A stretch of DNA of 64,000 bases from Geodermatophilaceae bacterium NBWT11 (GTDB taxonomy: Bacteria; Actinomycetota; Actinomycetes; Mycobacteriales; Geodermatophilaceae): the NCBI GenBank assembly GCA_014218215.1, contig CP043652.1:3100001-3164000 (forward strand), in the 5' to 3' direction. Shown here one piece after another: positions 1 to 8,800 of the stretch; the first letter of the stretch is position 1; the number at the start of each line of letters is the position of its first letter. A program made the translations under genes and the position numbers. Under the pieces are notes generated by a model. The model was not told the DNA's origin, did not search any database, and saw only the letters and a list, made by a program, of their open reading frames with translations.

Positions 1-76
1 CGGTCCCCGCTGCGACGACCGACCGAATCGCAGGGCGCGCCAGTGCGACCGGACACCACGTGAGGGGTTACTGCAG

Positions 77-823
77 GTGAAACACGCCCCAGACGATGCC
101 GTGGCGGCACCGCAGGCCCAGGCAACTCCCCGTCTGAACGTGGGTCGCAAGGGCATCCATGGACGACCACAGGCCCTTCTCGGCGCCCTGATCACCGGCG
201 CCCTCCTGGCCGCCATCGGAGCAGCCCCCTGGTCCAGTCGCGGGGTGGAAGCCTTGCCGGACGGCGGGATCAGCGTGGCTGCCGCCTTGGAGCTCAGCGG
301 GGACAGCGCGGACGCGGATTCCGAGGTCTTCGCCCAGGCCCAGGCTCAGGCCCAGATCAGCCAGAGCGAGGCCGCAGCCCGGTTGGAGCTCCTGGCGGCC
401 TCGAGGGCCGAGCGCGTCGAGCGGGAGCGACCACAGGCCGTGCTTCCGGTTCAGGGCGTACTGACCAGCAGTTTCGGTGCCCGATGGGGAACGACACACA
501 ACGGGCTGGACTTCGGGGCGCCCATGCTCACCCAAGAGGTCGCGGCCGCCGATGGTGTGGTGGTGCGGGCCGGGACGGCCAGCGGGTTCGGGCTCGCCGT
601 CTACATCCAGCACCCCAACGGCGACGTCACCGTCTACGGCCACATGGAAACCATCCAGGTACGCGCCGGTGACATCGTGGCCGCCGGAGACCCGATCGCC
701 CTGCTGGGCAATCGGGGTCAGTCAACCGGGCCCCACCTGCACTTCGAGGTCCACCAGGGCGGCATGAACGGACCACGCCTGGACCCGGCGCAATGGCTGG
801 CCGACCGCGGAGTGCAGCTGTGA
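77..823 (+). CDS. M23 (LytM-type) metallopeptidase, membrane-anchored
   Basis: This is a peptidoglycan endopeptidase of the M23/LytM family (248 aa) that should act outside the membrane. A hydrophobic segment at about residues 33-52 is a signal anchor. The peptidase domain occupies about residues 120-245 and keeps the zinc ligands: His and Asp in THNGLDFG and the second His in HLHFEV. The GTG start at 77 follows a GAGGGG ribosome binding site. A short Ala/Gln-rich segment precedes the catalytic domain. motA starts 44 bp downstream on the same strand. The domain is closely related to those of the two larger peptidases at 8.8-11.6 kb, so the three are paralogues. Confidence 0.9.
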   Translation: MKHAPDDAVAAPQAQATPRLNVGRKGIHGRPQALLGALITGALLAAIGAAPWSSRGVEALPDGGISVAAALELSGDSADADSEVFAQAQAQAQISQSEAAARLELLAASRAERVERERPQAVLPVQGVLTSSFGARWGTTHNGLDFGAPMLTQEVAAADGVVVRAGTASGFGLAVYIQHPNGDVTVYGHMETIQVRAGDIVAAGDPIALLGNRGQSTGPHLHFEVHQGGMNGPRLDPAQWLADRGVQL

Positions 824-866
824 ACGCACAGTCCGTTCAGTCCACCCGCCCGACGGGGGGGCTGAC

Positions 867-1643
867 ATGGACCCGGCAACCCTGATCGGCGTCGCGATCG
901 CCCTGGTCGCGATCATCGCCTCGATGATCATGGAGGGCTCGTCCCCCATGGCCATCGTCCTGCTGCCCCCGATCATCCTGGTCTTCGTCGGCACCTTCGG
1001 CGCCGCGATCGCCGGCTCCACGATGGCCGACGTCAAGAAGCTCGGCACCTGGTTCAAGATGGGCCTGACCCCGGCCGCGGTGCCCCCGGCCACCGAGCAG
1101 ATCCAGACCCTGGTGACGCTGGCCGAGAAGGCCCGCAAGGAGGGCCTGCTGGCCCTGGAGTCCTCCATCAAGGCCATCGAGGACCCCTTCCTGCAGCGCG
1201 GCCTGCAGATGGCCGTCGACGGCACCGACCCCGAGGACCTCCGCACCGTCCTGGACAGCGAGATCGCCGCCAAGAAGAGCGAGGACAAGGTCGCGGCCAA
1301 GTTCTTCACCGCCATGGGCGGCTACGCCCCGACCATCGGCATCATCGGCACCGTCATCGGGCTCATCCACGTGCTGGAGAACCTCAACCAGCCCGAGACG
1401 CTCGGTGAGCTGATTGCCGCCGCGTTCGTCGCGACGCTATGGGGCGTGCTGTCGGCCAACGTGTTCTGGCTGCCCATGGCCGCCAAGATCACCCGCACCA
1501 GCGACCTGCAGGCCGCCCAGATGAACCTGCTCGTCGAGGGCATCTCGGAGATCCAGGCCGGCACCAGCCCGCGCACCGTCCGGCAGGTGCTGACCAGCCT
1601 CGTGCCGCCCAGTGAGGCCGCGTCCCTGCGGGTGGTGTCCTGA
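867..1643 (+). CDS. motA: flagellar motor stator protein MotA
   Basis: This is a MotA/TolQ/ExbB-family proton-channel subunit (258 aa). Membrane segments are seen at about residues 3-20, 30-50, 150-170 and 185-205. The cytoplasmic part between them contains the MotA-type run LVTLAEKARKEGLLALE and a FLQRGLQMAVDG region. The second membrane pair begins at GGYAPTIGIIGTVIGLIHVL. The ATG at 867 follows a strong G-rich ribosome binding site. In most genomes motB follows directly. Here the next gene is on the opposite strand and no motB or other flagellar gene is present in the window, so the partner must be encoded elsewhere or be lost. Confidence 0.9.
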   Translation: MDPATLIGVAIALVAIIASMIMEGSSPMAIVLLPPIILVFVGTFGAAIAGSTMADVKKLGTWFKMGLTPAAVPPATEQIQTLVTLAEKARKEGLLALESSIKAIEDPFLQRGLQMAVDGTDPEDLRTVLDSEIAAKKSEDKVAAKFFTAMGGYAPTIGIIGTVIGLIHVLENLNQPETLGELIAAAFVATLWGVLSANVFWLPMAAKITRTSDLQAAQMNLLVEGISEIQAGTSPRTVRQVLTSLVPPSEAASLRVVS

Positions 1644-1675
1644 CCTCGTAACCGGTCGCTGCTGCTACTGGCAGC

Positions 1676-2176
1676 TCAGCCGGATGTCACGGTCATGGTC
1701 CCCACCTGGCCGAGGGCCAGGTGGAAGGAGCACTCGAAGGGGTAGTCACCGGGGGCGGTGACGTCAAAGTCGATGGTGGCCTCATCACCTGGCCCGAGGA
1801 TGGGGATCTCCTCGGTGATGGCGGCGGGCCCCTGGCCTGCGCTGAAGAGGAAGTTGTGGGTCATCTGGGTCGCTTCGCTGGACAGGGTGAGCCGTACGGG
1901 TCCTGGTGCGACCGTGAAGGCGTCGGGGAGGAAGACAAAGTCGTCGTTGACGACCAGGGTTACTTCCTGGGTCCCGTCGGCTGCGGTGGTCACCGCGGCC
2001 GGGGAAGAGGCGTTGCCGCCGCTGACCGAGGAACTGGCGGGTTCATCACCGCCGCCGGAGCAAGCACCCAGCAGGGGGGCACTGGTACCGAGGGCAACCG
2101 CTGCCAGGAACCCGCGGCGGGTCAGGGGCAACCCGACGGTGGCGCCCAGTAGTCCTGTCCCGCTGGTGGTGGCCAT
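1676..2176 (-). CDS. cupredoxin-domain lipoprotein with Tat signal
   Basis: This is a periplasm-facing blue-copper-like protein (166 aa from the ATG at 2176; a GTG at 2185 is also possible). The N-terminus carries a Tat motif, TRRGFL, followed by a lipobox, LLGAC, so it should be exported folded and lipid-anchored. A Ser/Gly-rich linker leads to a plastocyanin-like domain of about 95 residues. Likely copper ligands are His in THNF and Cys, His and Met in CSFHLALGQVGTM. It lies tail to tail with motA. A BlaI-like dyad (2198-2214) sits just upstream of its start, and copC, copD and ctaD are close by, so a role in copper handling or electron transfer is likely. Confidence 0.85.
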   Translation of the reverse strand: MATTSGTGLLGATVGLPLTRRGFLAAVALGTSAPLLGACSGGGDEPASSSVSGGNASSPAAVTTAADGTQEVTLVVNDDFVFLPDAFTVAPGPVRLTLSSEATQMTHNFLFSAGQGPAAITEEIPILGPGDEATIDFDVTAPGDYPFECSFHLALGQVGTMTVTSG

Positions 2177-2197
2177 GGCCCCCACTCAACCATCTGC

Positions 2198-2214
2198 GAC
2201 TAACAGCCTTAGTA
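2198..2214. promoter_or_regulatory. candidate BlaI operator upstream of the cupredoxin gene
   Basis: The site reads GACTA-N7-TAGTA, with 9 of 10 half-site bases matching the dyad TACTA-N7-TAGTA found at three other places in this window. It lies 22 bp upstream of the cupredoxin start, where a repressor would block transcription. Confidence 0.6.
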
Positions 2215-2246
2215 GGAGCGGGTGGGGCAGCAGGTGGCAGTCGGGA

Positions 2247-3206
2247 TCAGAGCGACACGGCGCACAGGTGATTGAGTGCCGCCACGACCGTCGGCGCCAC
2301 GGTCACCAGCAGTGGAACGCCGACCAGGGCCACGACGCCGACCAGCACCATGCCCTGGCGTCCCCGTTCCAGCGGGAGGGCTGGTGCGAGCAGGCGGCCG
2401 ACCCGGGCGGTGGTGGCGTGGGTGGCGGCTCCCCCGGCCATGGCGAATGCGGCGCCGGGAGCCTGCATCGAGGCCAGACGGACGATCGCTGAGGCGACGC
2501 TGAGGCGGTCGACCCGCTGGACGGCGCTGTCATCGGCAGCCATCTCGATCAACCGACGAGTCTGGGCGGTGGCGGTGGCGAAGAGTCCCACGTGCGGGAA
2601 GGCGCGCTGCAAGGACTGGGAGAGCACCACGGCGATGTGGTGACGGGCACTGAGGTGCGCCCGTTCGTGGGCCAGCACCCCGGCCAGCTCGGCGGGGGTC
2701 AGAACCTCCAGCGCCCCTGAGGTGATGACCACCTGCGCCGAGCGGCCGGGCACGCAGAAAGCGGCTGGGGCCGCGGCCTGCACTACGTGCACGCCCAGCC
2801 GGGGGTCCGCGGCACTGATCAGGGCCAGGGAGTCTCGGACCCGCCGCCGGGCCCGGTGCGCCCCGATGGCTTCCACGGTCACCCACCCCACCGTCCACGC
2901 CACCGTCGCGGCGCTGATCAGCAGCCCGATCGCCGGCTCCAGGGAATCGCCGTGGAAGCCGTAGGCGTCCTGGATGCTCTGAGCGCAGGCGTGCACCCAC
3001 CCGGCGATGTCGGTGACCCAGACAGTGGCCGGGACCAGCAATGTCAGTCCCATCAAGACCGGCACGGCCACTGCCGACAGGCACAGGGCCTGCCACAGCC
3101 CGATCGCCAGTTTCGGGGACCTCTCCACCCACCCCGCATGGCGCAGGCGAGGCCCCAGCAGCAGGAGAGTCACACCCGCAGCACCCAGGATCCAGGTGGC
3201 GGTCAC
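2247..3206 (-). CDS. M56-family membrane metallopeptidase (BlaR/MecR-like)
   Basis: This is a 319-aa integral-membrane zinc peptidase. Membrane segments lie near the N-terminus (about residues 5-20 and 35-60), at about 90-115 and at the C-terminus. The catalytic motif HERAH sits in a VLAHERAHLSARHH context. No extracellular penicillin-binding sensor domain is visible, as is usual for the short actinobacterial M56 proteins. The GTG start at 3206 overlaps the TGA of blaI in a GTGA overlap, so the two are translationally coupled. By analogy with BlaR1-BlaI it may cleave or signal to the repressor. What it senses is not visible in the sequence. Confidence 0.85.
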   Translation of the reverse strand: MTATWILGAAGVTLLLLGPRLRHAGWVERSPKLAIGLWQALCLSAVAVPVLMGLTLLVPATVWVTDIAGWVHACAQSIQDAYGFHGDSLEPAIGLLISAATVAWTVGWVTVEAIGAHRARRRVRDSLALISAADPRLGVHVVQAAAPAAFCVPGRSAQVVITSGALEVLTPAELAGVLAHERAHLSARHHIAVVLSQSLQRAFPHVGLFATATAQTRRLIEMAADDSAVQRVDRLSVASAIVRLASMQAPGAAFAMAGGAATHATTARVGRLLAPALPLERGRQGMVLVGVVALVGVPLLVTVAPTVVAALNHLCAVSL

Positions 3207-3577
3207 GCCGGAGTGTCCTTCTCGGTCTGGGCGGCCCGAACAGCCTGTTGCAGCTGCGTGACGACCGCGGGGTCGAGGTCGGCGACGAAGTGCATCAGCA
3301 CGGCACCGGGGTCCCCGGCGTCTTGCAGCACACCCTGCAGCAGGGCCGCTGAGTGCTCGGCGCGAGACCGCAGGGGGCGGTAGCTCCAGGCCCGCCCGTG
3401 CATCTCCCGGGTCACTTCGTTCTTGCGGTGCAGGTTGTCCAACACGGTCATGACCGTCGTGTAGGCCAGGGTCTTGGGTGTCTGCAGGGAACCCAGGACG
3501 TCGCGGACCGTCGCCGGCTCCCCGCGGTCCCACAGCACCTGCATGATCGCGGCCTCGAGGTCTCCGAACGGGCGCAC
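3203..3577 (-). CDS. BlaI/MecI/CopY-family transcriptional repressor
   Basis: This is a winged-helix repressor (124 aa) of the BlaI family, beginning VRPFGDLEAAIMQVLW. The recognition region includes LAYTTVMTVLDNLHRKNEV, a family hallmark. The GTG at 3577 follows an AGGGAG ribosome binding site. A longer reading to 3748 adds a low-quality extension and was rejected. It is divergent from ctaD and coupled to the M56 peptidase gene. Four similar dyads (2198, 3750, 8578, 10163) in nearby promoters are its likely operators, including one in its own divergent promoter region. The physiological signal is unknown; copper or redox stress is plausible from the neighbours. Confidence 0.88.
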   Translation of the reverse strand: MRPFGDLEAAIMQVLWDRGEPATVRDVLGSLQTPKTLAYTTVMTVLDNLHRKNEVTREMHGRAWSYRPLRSRAEHSAALLQGVLQDAGDPGAVLMHFVADLDPAVVTQLQQAVRAAQTEKDTPA

Positions 3578-3749
3578 GTGTCTCCCTGCAGATCGTTGTC
3601 GGTCTAGCGGTCGGTCCCCGGGGCGGCACGGTCGGTGACCAGGGTGTGCGGCCGGGCCGACGTCCTCATCCTGCCCTGTCGGTCGGCAGGGGGCGATGAC
3701 CTCGGTCTCGCGCCGTTCCTGACGGCACGGGTCGGGCAACTGACACATC

Positions 3750-3766
3750 TACTATGCTGCCTAGCA
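3750..3766. promoter_or_regulatory. candidate BlaI operator between blaI and ctaD
   Basis: The site reads TACTA-N7-TAGCA, with 9 of 10 half-site bases matching the local dyad. It lies in the divergent intergenic region, 60 bp upstream of the ctaD GTG. It also overlaps an in-frame ATG at 3754, which argues against that ATG as the ctaD start. Confidence 0.6.
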
Positions 3767-3825
3767 GACGGGGAGACCCGTGGCCGCCCCGCTCGGTGCG
3801 GCTAGAGCTGTGGAGAGAGGTCGCC

Positions 3826-5577
3826 GTGACCATCGCGCCGGTGCAGATCATCAGTCGTCCCAGCCCCCCGATGCCGGAGGGCAAGGGCTCCCGACTGGCG
3901 GATCTGCTGCGCACGACCGACCACAAGAAGATCGGCGTGATGTACATGATCACGTCGTTCACCTGGTTCATGGTCGGTGGCCTGATGGCCATGCTCATGC
4001 GCGGTGAGCTGGCCCGCCCCGGGCTGCAGTACCTGTCCAACGAGCAGTACAACCAGCTGTTCACCATGCACGGCACCGTGATGTTGCTGTTCTTCGCGAC
4101 GCCGCTGTTCTTCGCGTTCGCGAACTTGATCCTGCCGCTGCAGATCGGTGCGCCCGACGTCGCGTTCCCCCGCTTGAACGCCTTCTCCTACTGGCTGTTC
4201 CTCTTCGGCGGGTTGATCGCCATGTCGGGGTTCCTGACCCCTGGTGGGGCAGCGGATTTCGGGTGGTACGCCTACAGCCCGCTTTCTGATGCCACCAACT
4301 CACCCGGCGCCGGCGCCGACCTGTGGATCGCGGGGCTGGCAGTGTCGGGCCTGGGCACGATCCTGGGTGCGGTGAACTTCATCAGCACCATCGTCTGCCT
4401 GCGGGCGCCGGGGATGACGATGTTCCGGATGCCCATCTTCGTGTGGTCTTCCCTCATCACCAGCGTGCTCATCCTGCTGGCCTTCCCGATCCTCACCGCA
4501 GCCCTGTTCGCGCTGCTGGCCGACCGGCATCTCGGTGCGTTGATCTTCTCCGCCGCCAACGGCGGGCCGATGCTGTGGCAGCACCTGTTCTGGTTCTTCG
4601 GCCATCCCGAGGTCTACATCATCGCGTTGCCGTTCTTCGGGATCATCTCCGAGATCATCCCGGTGTTCAGCCGCAAGCCGCTGTTCGGCTATAAGGGCAT
4701 GATCTTCGCGATCATCGCCATCGGCGCCCTGTCGCTGACCGTGTGGGCGCACCACATGTTCGCCACCGGCGCGGTGCTGCTGCCGTTCTTCAGCTTCTTG
4801 ACCTACCTGATCGCGGTGCCCACCGGGATCAAGTTCTTCAACTGGATCGGCACCATGTGGCGGGGGCAGCTGACCTTCGAGGCCCCGATGCTGTTCTCCG
4901 TCGGCTTCCTGGTCACCTTCCTCCTGGGTGGGCTCACCGGCGTGCTGCTGGCCTCCCCGCCCCTGGACTGGCAGCTCAACGACTCCTACTTCGTGGTCGC
5001 GCACTTCCACTACGTCGTCTTCGGCACCGTGGTGTTCGCCGCCTACGCCGGCATCTACTTCTGGTTCCCCAAGATGTGCGGCCGGATGATGGACGAGCGG
5101 CTGGGCAAGCTGCACTTCTGGCTGACGTTCATCGGGTTCCACGCCACGTTCCTGGTCCAGCACTGGCTGGGCTCACAGGGGATGCCGCGCCGGTATGCCG
5201 ACTACCTGGCCAGTGACAACTTCACCACGCTGAACACGATCTCCACGGTCGGGTCTTTCATCCTGGGCGCCTCGACCATCCCGTTCCTCTACAACGTGGT
5301 GCACTCCTGGAAGTACGGGCAGCTCGCGCTGCGCGACGACCCGTGGGGCCACGGCAACTCCCTGGAGTGGGCGACGTCCTCCCCGCCGCCGCGGCACAAC
5401 TTCATCGAGATCCCGCGGATCCGCTCCGAGCGGCCGGCGTTCGAGCTGCACTACCCGCACCTGCAGCGACGGCTCCAAGAGGAGGCGCACGCGGGCAAGA
5501 AGCACGGGCCCTACGCCAGTGAACTGCTCGAGGGCACCGGCGCCCGACAGGGTGCCAACGACCCCGACCCGACCTGA
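3826..5577 (+). CDS. ctaD: cytochrome c oxidase subunit I
   Basis: This is the catalytic heme-copper subunit of an aa3-type oxidase (583 aa, about 12 membrane spans). Visible ligands are the heme a His in [10 protein letters not shown], the CuB His and cross-linking Tyr in [11 protein letters not shown], the CuB His pair in WAHHMFATG, and the heme ligands in [12 protein letters not shown] chose the GTG at 3826 because GAGAGAGG lies 5 bp upstream. The in-frame ATG at 3754 falls inside the operator. Subunits II, III and IV are not in the window, so this is a lone ctaD. It is followed by copC and the copD-ctaG fusion, which fit copper delivery to CuB. Confidence 0.95.
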   Translation: MTIAPVQIISRPSPPMPEGKGSRLADLLRTTDHKKIGVMYMITSFTWFMVGGLMAMLMRGELARPGLQYLSNEQYNQLFTMHGTVMLLFFATPLFFAFANLILPLQIGAPDVAFPRLNAFSYWLFLFGGLIAMSGFLTPGGAADFGWYAYSPLSDATNSPGAGADLWIAGLAVSGLGTILGAVNFISTIVCLRAPGMTMFRMPIFVWSSLITSVLILLAFPILTAALFALLADRHLGALIFSAANGGPMLWQHLFWFFGHPEVYIIALPFFGIISEIIPVFSRKPLFGYKGMIFAIIAIGALSLTVWAHHMFATGAVLLPFFSFLTYLIAVPTGIKFFNWIGTMWRGQLTFEAPMLFSVGFLVTFLLGGLTGVLLASPPLDWQLNDSYFVVAHFHYVVFGTVVFAAYAGIYFWFPKMCGRMMDERLGKLHFWLTFIGFHATFLVQHWLGSQGMPRRYADYLASDNFTTLNTISTVGSFILGASTIPFLYNVVHSWKYGQLALRDDPWGHGNSLEWATSSPPPRHNFIEIPRIRSERPAFELHYPHLQRRLQEEAHAGKKHGPYASELLEGTGARQGANDPDPT

Positions 5578-5682
5578 CCTGACACCAGGGGGGAACCACA
5601 GGTCGCCAGCTGGCGACTAGACGAGGGGATCGCCGAGGCGGTCCCCGAGCACCCCGCAGCCCACCAGCCCAGGAGCCACCCT

Positions 5683-6378
5683 GTGACCGTGCAGTACACC
5701 GCCCGAGCCCTGAGCCCCCGCAGCCTCCAGGCGGGTCAGGGCGCATGGGGGTCTGGCACCAGAAGAACGTCGCTGCGTGCAGCGGTGGTCGTGGCATCGG
5801 TGCTGTTCGCTGTTCTGCTCGGGGCGCCCTCCGCGCAGGCGCACAGCGACCTGGAGTCCGCCAGCCCCGCGGTCGACGGCACCGTCGAGGAGGCCCCCGG
5901 CGCCTTGGAGCTCACCTTCACCGACGGGGTGCAGCCCGGGTTCGCCCAGATCGCTGTCCTGGACCCCAGCGGCACCGACGTGACCGATGGTGAACCCACC
6001 GTGCAGGGCGATGTCGTGACCCAGCCGGTCTCGATGGGTGGCGGCGGTGCCTACGGGGTCTCCTACCGGATCGTGTCCGCCGACGGCCACACCATCCAGG
6101 GCACCTACGGCTTCACCTTCACCCCAGCGGCGGTCACCGCCGACCCCGCAGACCCCGCTCCCGCCGAAAGCACGGCCCCCCCGAGTGCGGACTCGACGCC
6201 TGCTGCATCGGCACCGACTACGCCGAGCGCGGCCACACCTGCTGTCGATGAAGCAGCCCAGACAGGCGATTCAGGGGGCATCTCGGTGGCCACGATGATT
6301 GGTCTGGCCATCCTGGCGATCCTGCTGATCATCAGCTTCACCCTCGCGCGCCGCCGCCGGCTCAGTCACAAGGCGTGA
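5683..6378 (+). CDS. copC: CopC-domain copper-binding protein
   Basis: This is an exported copper carrier (231 aa). A signal peptide ends at about residue 53 (PSAQA), leaving a mature protein that starts with His, as in CopC proteins that use the N-terminal amine and His to bind Cu(II). The CopC beta-barrel covers about residues 54-145 and includes SYRIVSADGHTIQGTY. A Pro/Ala/Thr-rich linker and one C-terminal membrane helix (about 207-224) with a basic tail anchor it. The GTG at 5683 follows AGGAG. Its stop overlaps the start of the next gene in GTGA. Confidence 0.9.
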   Translation: MTVQYTARALSPRSLQAGQGAWGSGTRRTSLRAAVVVASVLFAVLLGAPSAQAHSDLESASPAVDGTVEEAPGALELTFTDGVQPGFAQIAVLDPSGTDVTDGEPTVQGDVVTQPVSMGGGGAYGVSYRIVSADGHTIQGTYGFTFTPAAVTADPADPAPAESTAPPSADSTPAASAPTTPSAATPAVDEAAQTGDSGGISVATMIGLAILAILLIISFTLARRRRLSHKA

Positions 6379-8483
6379 GCGCCGGCCCCGACGAGGCACC
6401 GCACGGGTCAGCGGCGGGCGAAAGGCCACCCGCGCGGGCGGGACGAGTAGAACCTGCCGACCCCGGGGCGGCGCCGGCACCAGCGGACGCCCATTCAGTA
6501 GAGATGTCCTCAGGGGACGTCATGGTGGTCGCCCCCGCTGTGTTCATGGGGCGGCAGCGGGGGTGGCCTGTGCCGGCGGGACCGGTCATCGCACTCGGCG
6601 CCTTGATCATCGGGGTCGGCACCACCCTGGCGCTGTTGTGGGCGTCGGGTTCCCTCGTCGCCGAGCCGCTGCCCGGGATACCGGCCACCTCGGCCGCGGT
6701 CACCTGGGCCATCCCGGTGACCCGGGTCGTGGGCGACCTGGCGGCGGTGGCGACAGCGGGGTGCCTGATGGCCGCTGCGCTGCTGGCACCTGGGCACCGG
6801 CAGATGAGTGTCGCGGGTTACCGCTGGACACGGATGGCGACCTGGCCGGCAGCCGTGTGGCTGCTCAGCTCGGTTCTGGTGGCACCCCTGCAGCTGGCGG
6901 ATTTTCTGGGCACCGACCTGGGGTCGGTGAGTGCACGCGGCCTGTTCTCCTTCACCACGACCATCCCGCAAGGCCAGGCCCAAGCCGCAGTAGCGGCCTT
7001 GACCCTCGTCCTGGTCATCGGGTCCCGGCTGGTGCTCACCACAGCAGGCAGCGCGGCGCTGCTCCTCATCGCCTTGCTCGCCAGCCTCCCCCCGGTGTTC
7101 ACCGGACACGCCGCCGGATCGGGCAGTCACCAGGCCGCGATCTCCGGTCTGGCGCTGCACGTGCTCGGGGTGCTCGCCTGGGCCGGCGGGGTGCTCTCCC
7201 TGATCCTCATCCGCCGGGTGCCCATCGCCGCCTTGCAGGTGGCAGTGACCCGGTTCAGCGCGGTTGCACCGCTGCTCGTGCTGCTCGTCGCCCTCAGTGG
7301 TGTGCTCACAGCCGCGACGCGGCTGACCGGCGTCGCTGATCTGGTTGACACCGACTACGGCCGACAGGTCGTGATCAAGACAGCTGCGCTGCTGGCGTTG
7401 GGCGGGCTGGGGTGGGCCCACCGGCGCCGGACCCTCCCCAGCCTGGCCCGGGGAGACCACCGTGCCTTCCGCCGCTTGGCGATCAGCGAGGTGCTCGTCT
7501 TCGCAGCGACGATCGGTGTCGCGGTGTCCCTGTCGCGCACTCCTACCCCGCAAACCACGCCAAATCCGGGGGAGGAGGAGGGGAGCGCCTTCGACGCTCT
7601 GGGTTTCCCTCTCCCACCCGACCCCACCGCAGGACAGTGGTGGACCCAACTGTGGCAGCCCTACCCCGATCCGCTGTTTCCTGTTCTGATCGCCGGCGCG
7701 GTACTGGCATACGTGTGGGCAGTGCGCAGGAGGACCCAGGCCGGGCAGTCGTGGCCTTCTTGGCGCACTGCACTCCTACTGGGCGGTGCCACCGTGCTCC
7801 TGGTGGCAACGACCAGCGGGCTGGCTCGCTATGCCCTGGTCTCTGCACCCGCCCACGCCCTGCAGTACCTCCTGCTCGGCCTGCTCGGGCCGGCGTTGGT
7901 TCTCGGGGCAGCACCGGGTCAGCTGCTCACCGACCACCTCGACCGTCGATCGCCCGCGACGGAACCAGCGATGGATGACAGTCGGGGGGCCGCCCAGTGG
8001 CTGGAGGCGATCACCTCCAGCCGCGCCGCCCTCGTCCTGCGCCGGCCCGCACCAGCCCTGGCCCTCTTCGTGGTCGTTGTCTACCTGGGGTACACCGGCC
8101 CCGTGCTGGAGATCGTCATGCGATCCCACGCTGCCCACGTGGTGTCTGTGATCGCGACCTTCACCGCGGGCATGGTGCTCGTGCGGTCCTGGTTCGACAT
8201 CGACATCCCCCGCAGGCTGCGGGGGTGGTGGATCGCGGGCTGGGCCGCCATTCACGTGGTTGCCTCGGTCGCTCTGCTGACCTGGCCCACCGCGCTGGCG
8301 GTGGACTGGTGGACTGAGATCGACCCGGCGTGGCGCCCTTCAGCACTCACCGACCAACGACATGCCGCCGTGGTGTTCCTGCTGGTGGGGCTGATGACAG
8401 CCGGAGCGATCGCGGTCTGGGCCCTGGCTCGAGCGTCACGCTCCCCGAGTCCGGTGCTGCAGGCAGGAAACTCGGACTCCTGA
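6375..8483 (+). CDS. CopD-CtaG fusion membrane protein (copper import / oxidase assembly)
   Basis: This is a polytopic membrane protein of 702 aa with two fused parts. The N-terminal half, about residues 55-350, is CopD-like (copper resistance D). The C-terminal half, about 410-690, resembles the caa3-type oxidase assembly factor CtaG, with HALQYLLLGLLGPALVLGA and several further helices. This fusion is common in actinobacteria. It is translationally coupled to copC (GTGA overlap at 6375). With copC and ctaD it suggests a unit that takes up copper and inserts it into the oxidase. The first 40 residues are hydrophilic and Pro/Ala-rich. Confidence 0.88.
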   Translation: MSAGPDEAPHGSAAGERPPARAGRVEPADPGAAPAPADAHSVEMSSGDVMVVAPAVFMGRQRGWPVPAGPVIALGALIIGVGTTLALLWASGSLVAEPLPGIPATSAAVTWAIPVTRVVGDLAAVATAGCLMAAALLAPGHRQMSVAGYRWTRMATWPAAVWLLSSVLVAPLQLADFLGTDLGSVSARGLFSFTTTIPQGQAQAAVAALTLVLVIGSRLVLTTAGSAALLLIALLASLPPVFTGHAAGSGSHQAAISGLALHVLGVLAWAGGVLSLILIRRVPIAALQVAVTRFSAVAPLLVLLVALSGVLTAATRLTGVADLVDTDYGRQVVIKTAALLALGGLGWAHRRRTLPSLARGDHRAFRRLAISEVLVFAATIGVAVSLSRTPTPQTTPNPGEEEGSAFDALGFPLPPDPTAGQWWTQLWQPYPDPLFPVLIAGAVLAYVWAVRRRTQAGQSWPSWRTALLLGGATVLLVATTSGLARYALVSAPAHALQYLLLGLLGPALVLGAAPGQLLTDHLDRRSPATEPAMDDSRGAAQWLEAITSSRAALVLRRPAPALALFVVVVYLGYTGPVLEIVMRSHAAHVVSVIATFTAGMVLVRSWFDIDIPRRLRGWWIAGWAAIHVVASVALLTWPTALAVDWWTEIDPAWRPSALTDQRHAAVVFLLVGLMTAGAIAVWALARASRSPSPVLQAGNSDS

Positions 8484-8577
8484 CCGGCGGCTACGCCACG
8501 CTGAGCCATCAGGACCCGACCCTGCGCGACAACACGACGCCGGGGGACACAGGCGGTCGTGACCGGAACGTGACCTC

Positions 8578-8594
8578 TACTAGTCAATCTAGTA
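8578..8594. promoter_or_regulatory. candidate BlaI operator upstream of the first large M23 gene
   Basis: The site is a perfect TACTA-N7-TAGTA dyad, extended to 7-bp arms CTACTAG and CTAGTAG (8577-8595) around TCAAT. It is the best of the four local copies and lies in the 317-bp gap between the copD-ctaG fusion gene and the M23 gene. I see nothing else in that gap. Confidence 0.65.
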
Positions 8595-8800
8595 GCTTGA
8601 TGGCGTCTGTTCAGGCCACGCGCCCTTCCTGGGTCCTTGGGCAGACCCGCCTAATCGTCGCCTGACCTCTGCGGGTCAGTCGGCGGGCCGGGGACCCATG
8701 TGTTCCTGGGGTGAATCTGCCACCGCGCAGTAGGGCTCCTTCCAGCCCGAACCCGTCAGCTAACTCGGTCGGCGGAAGGAAGAACGGAGCCCGCTGCACT

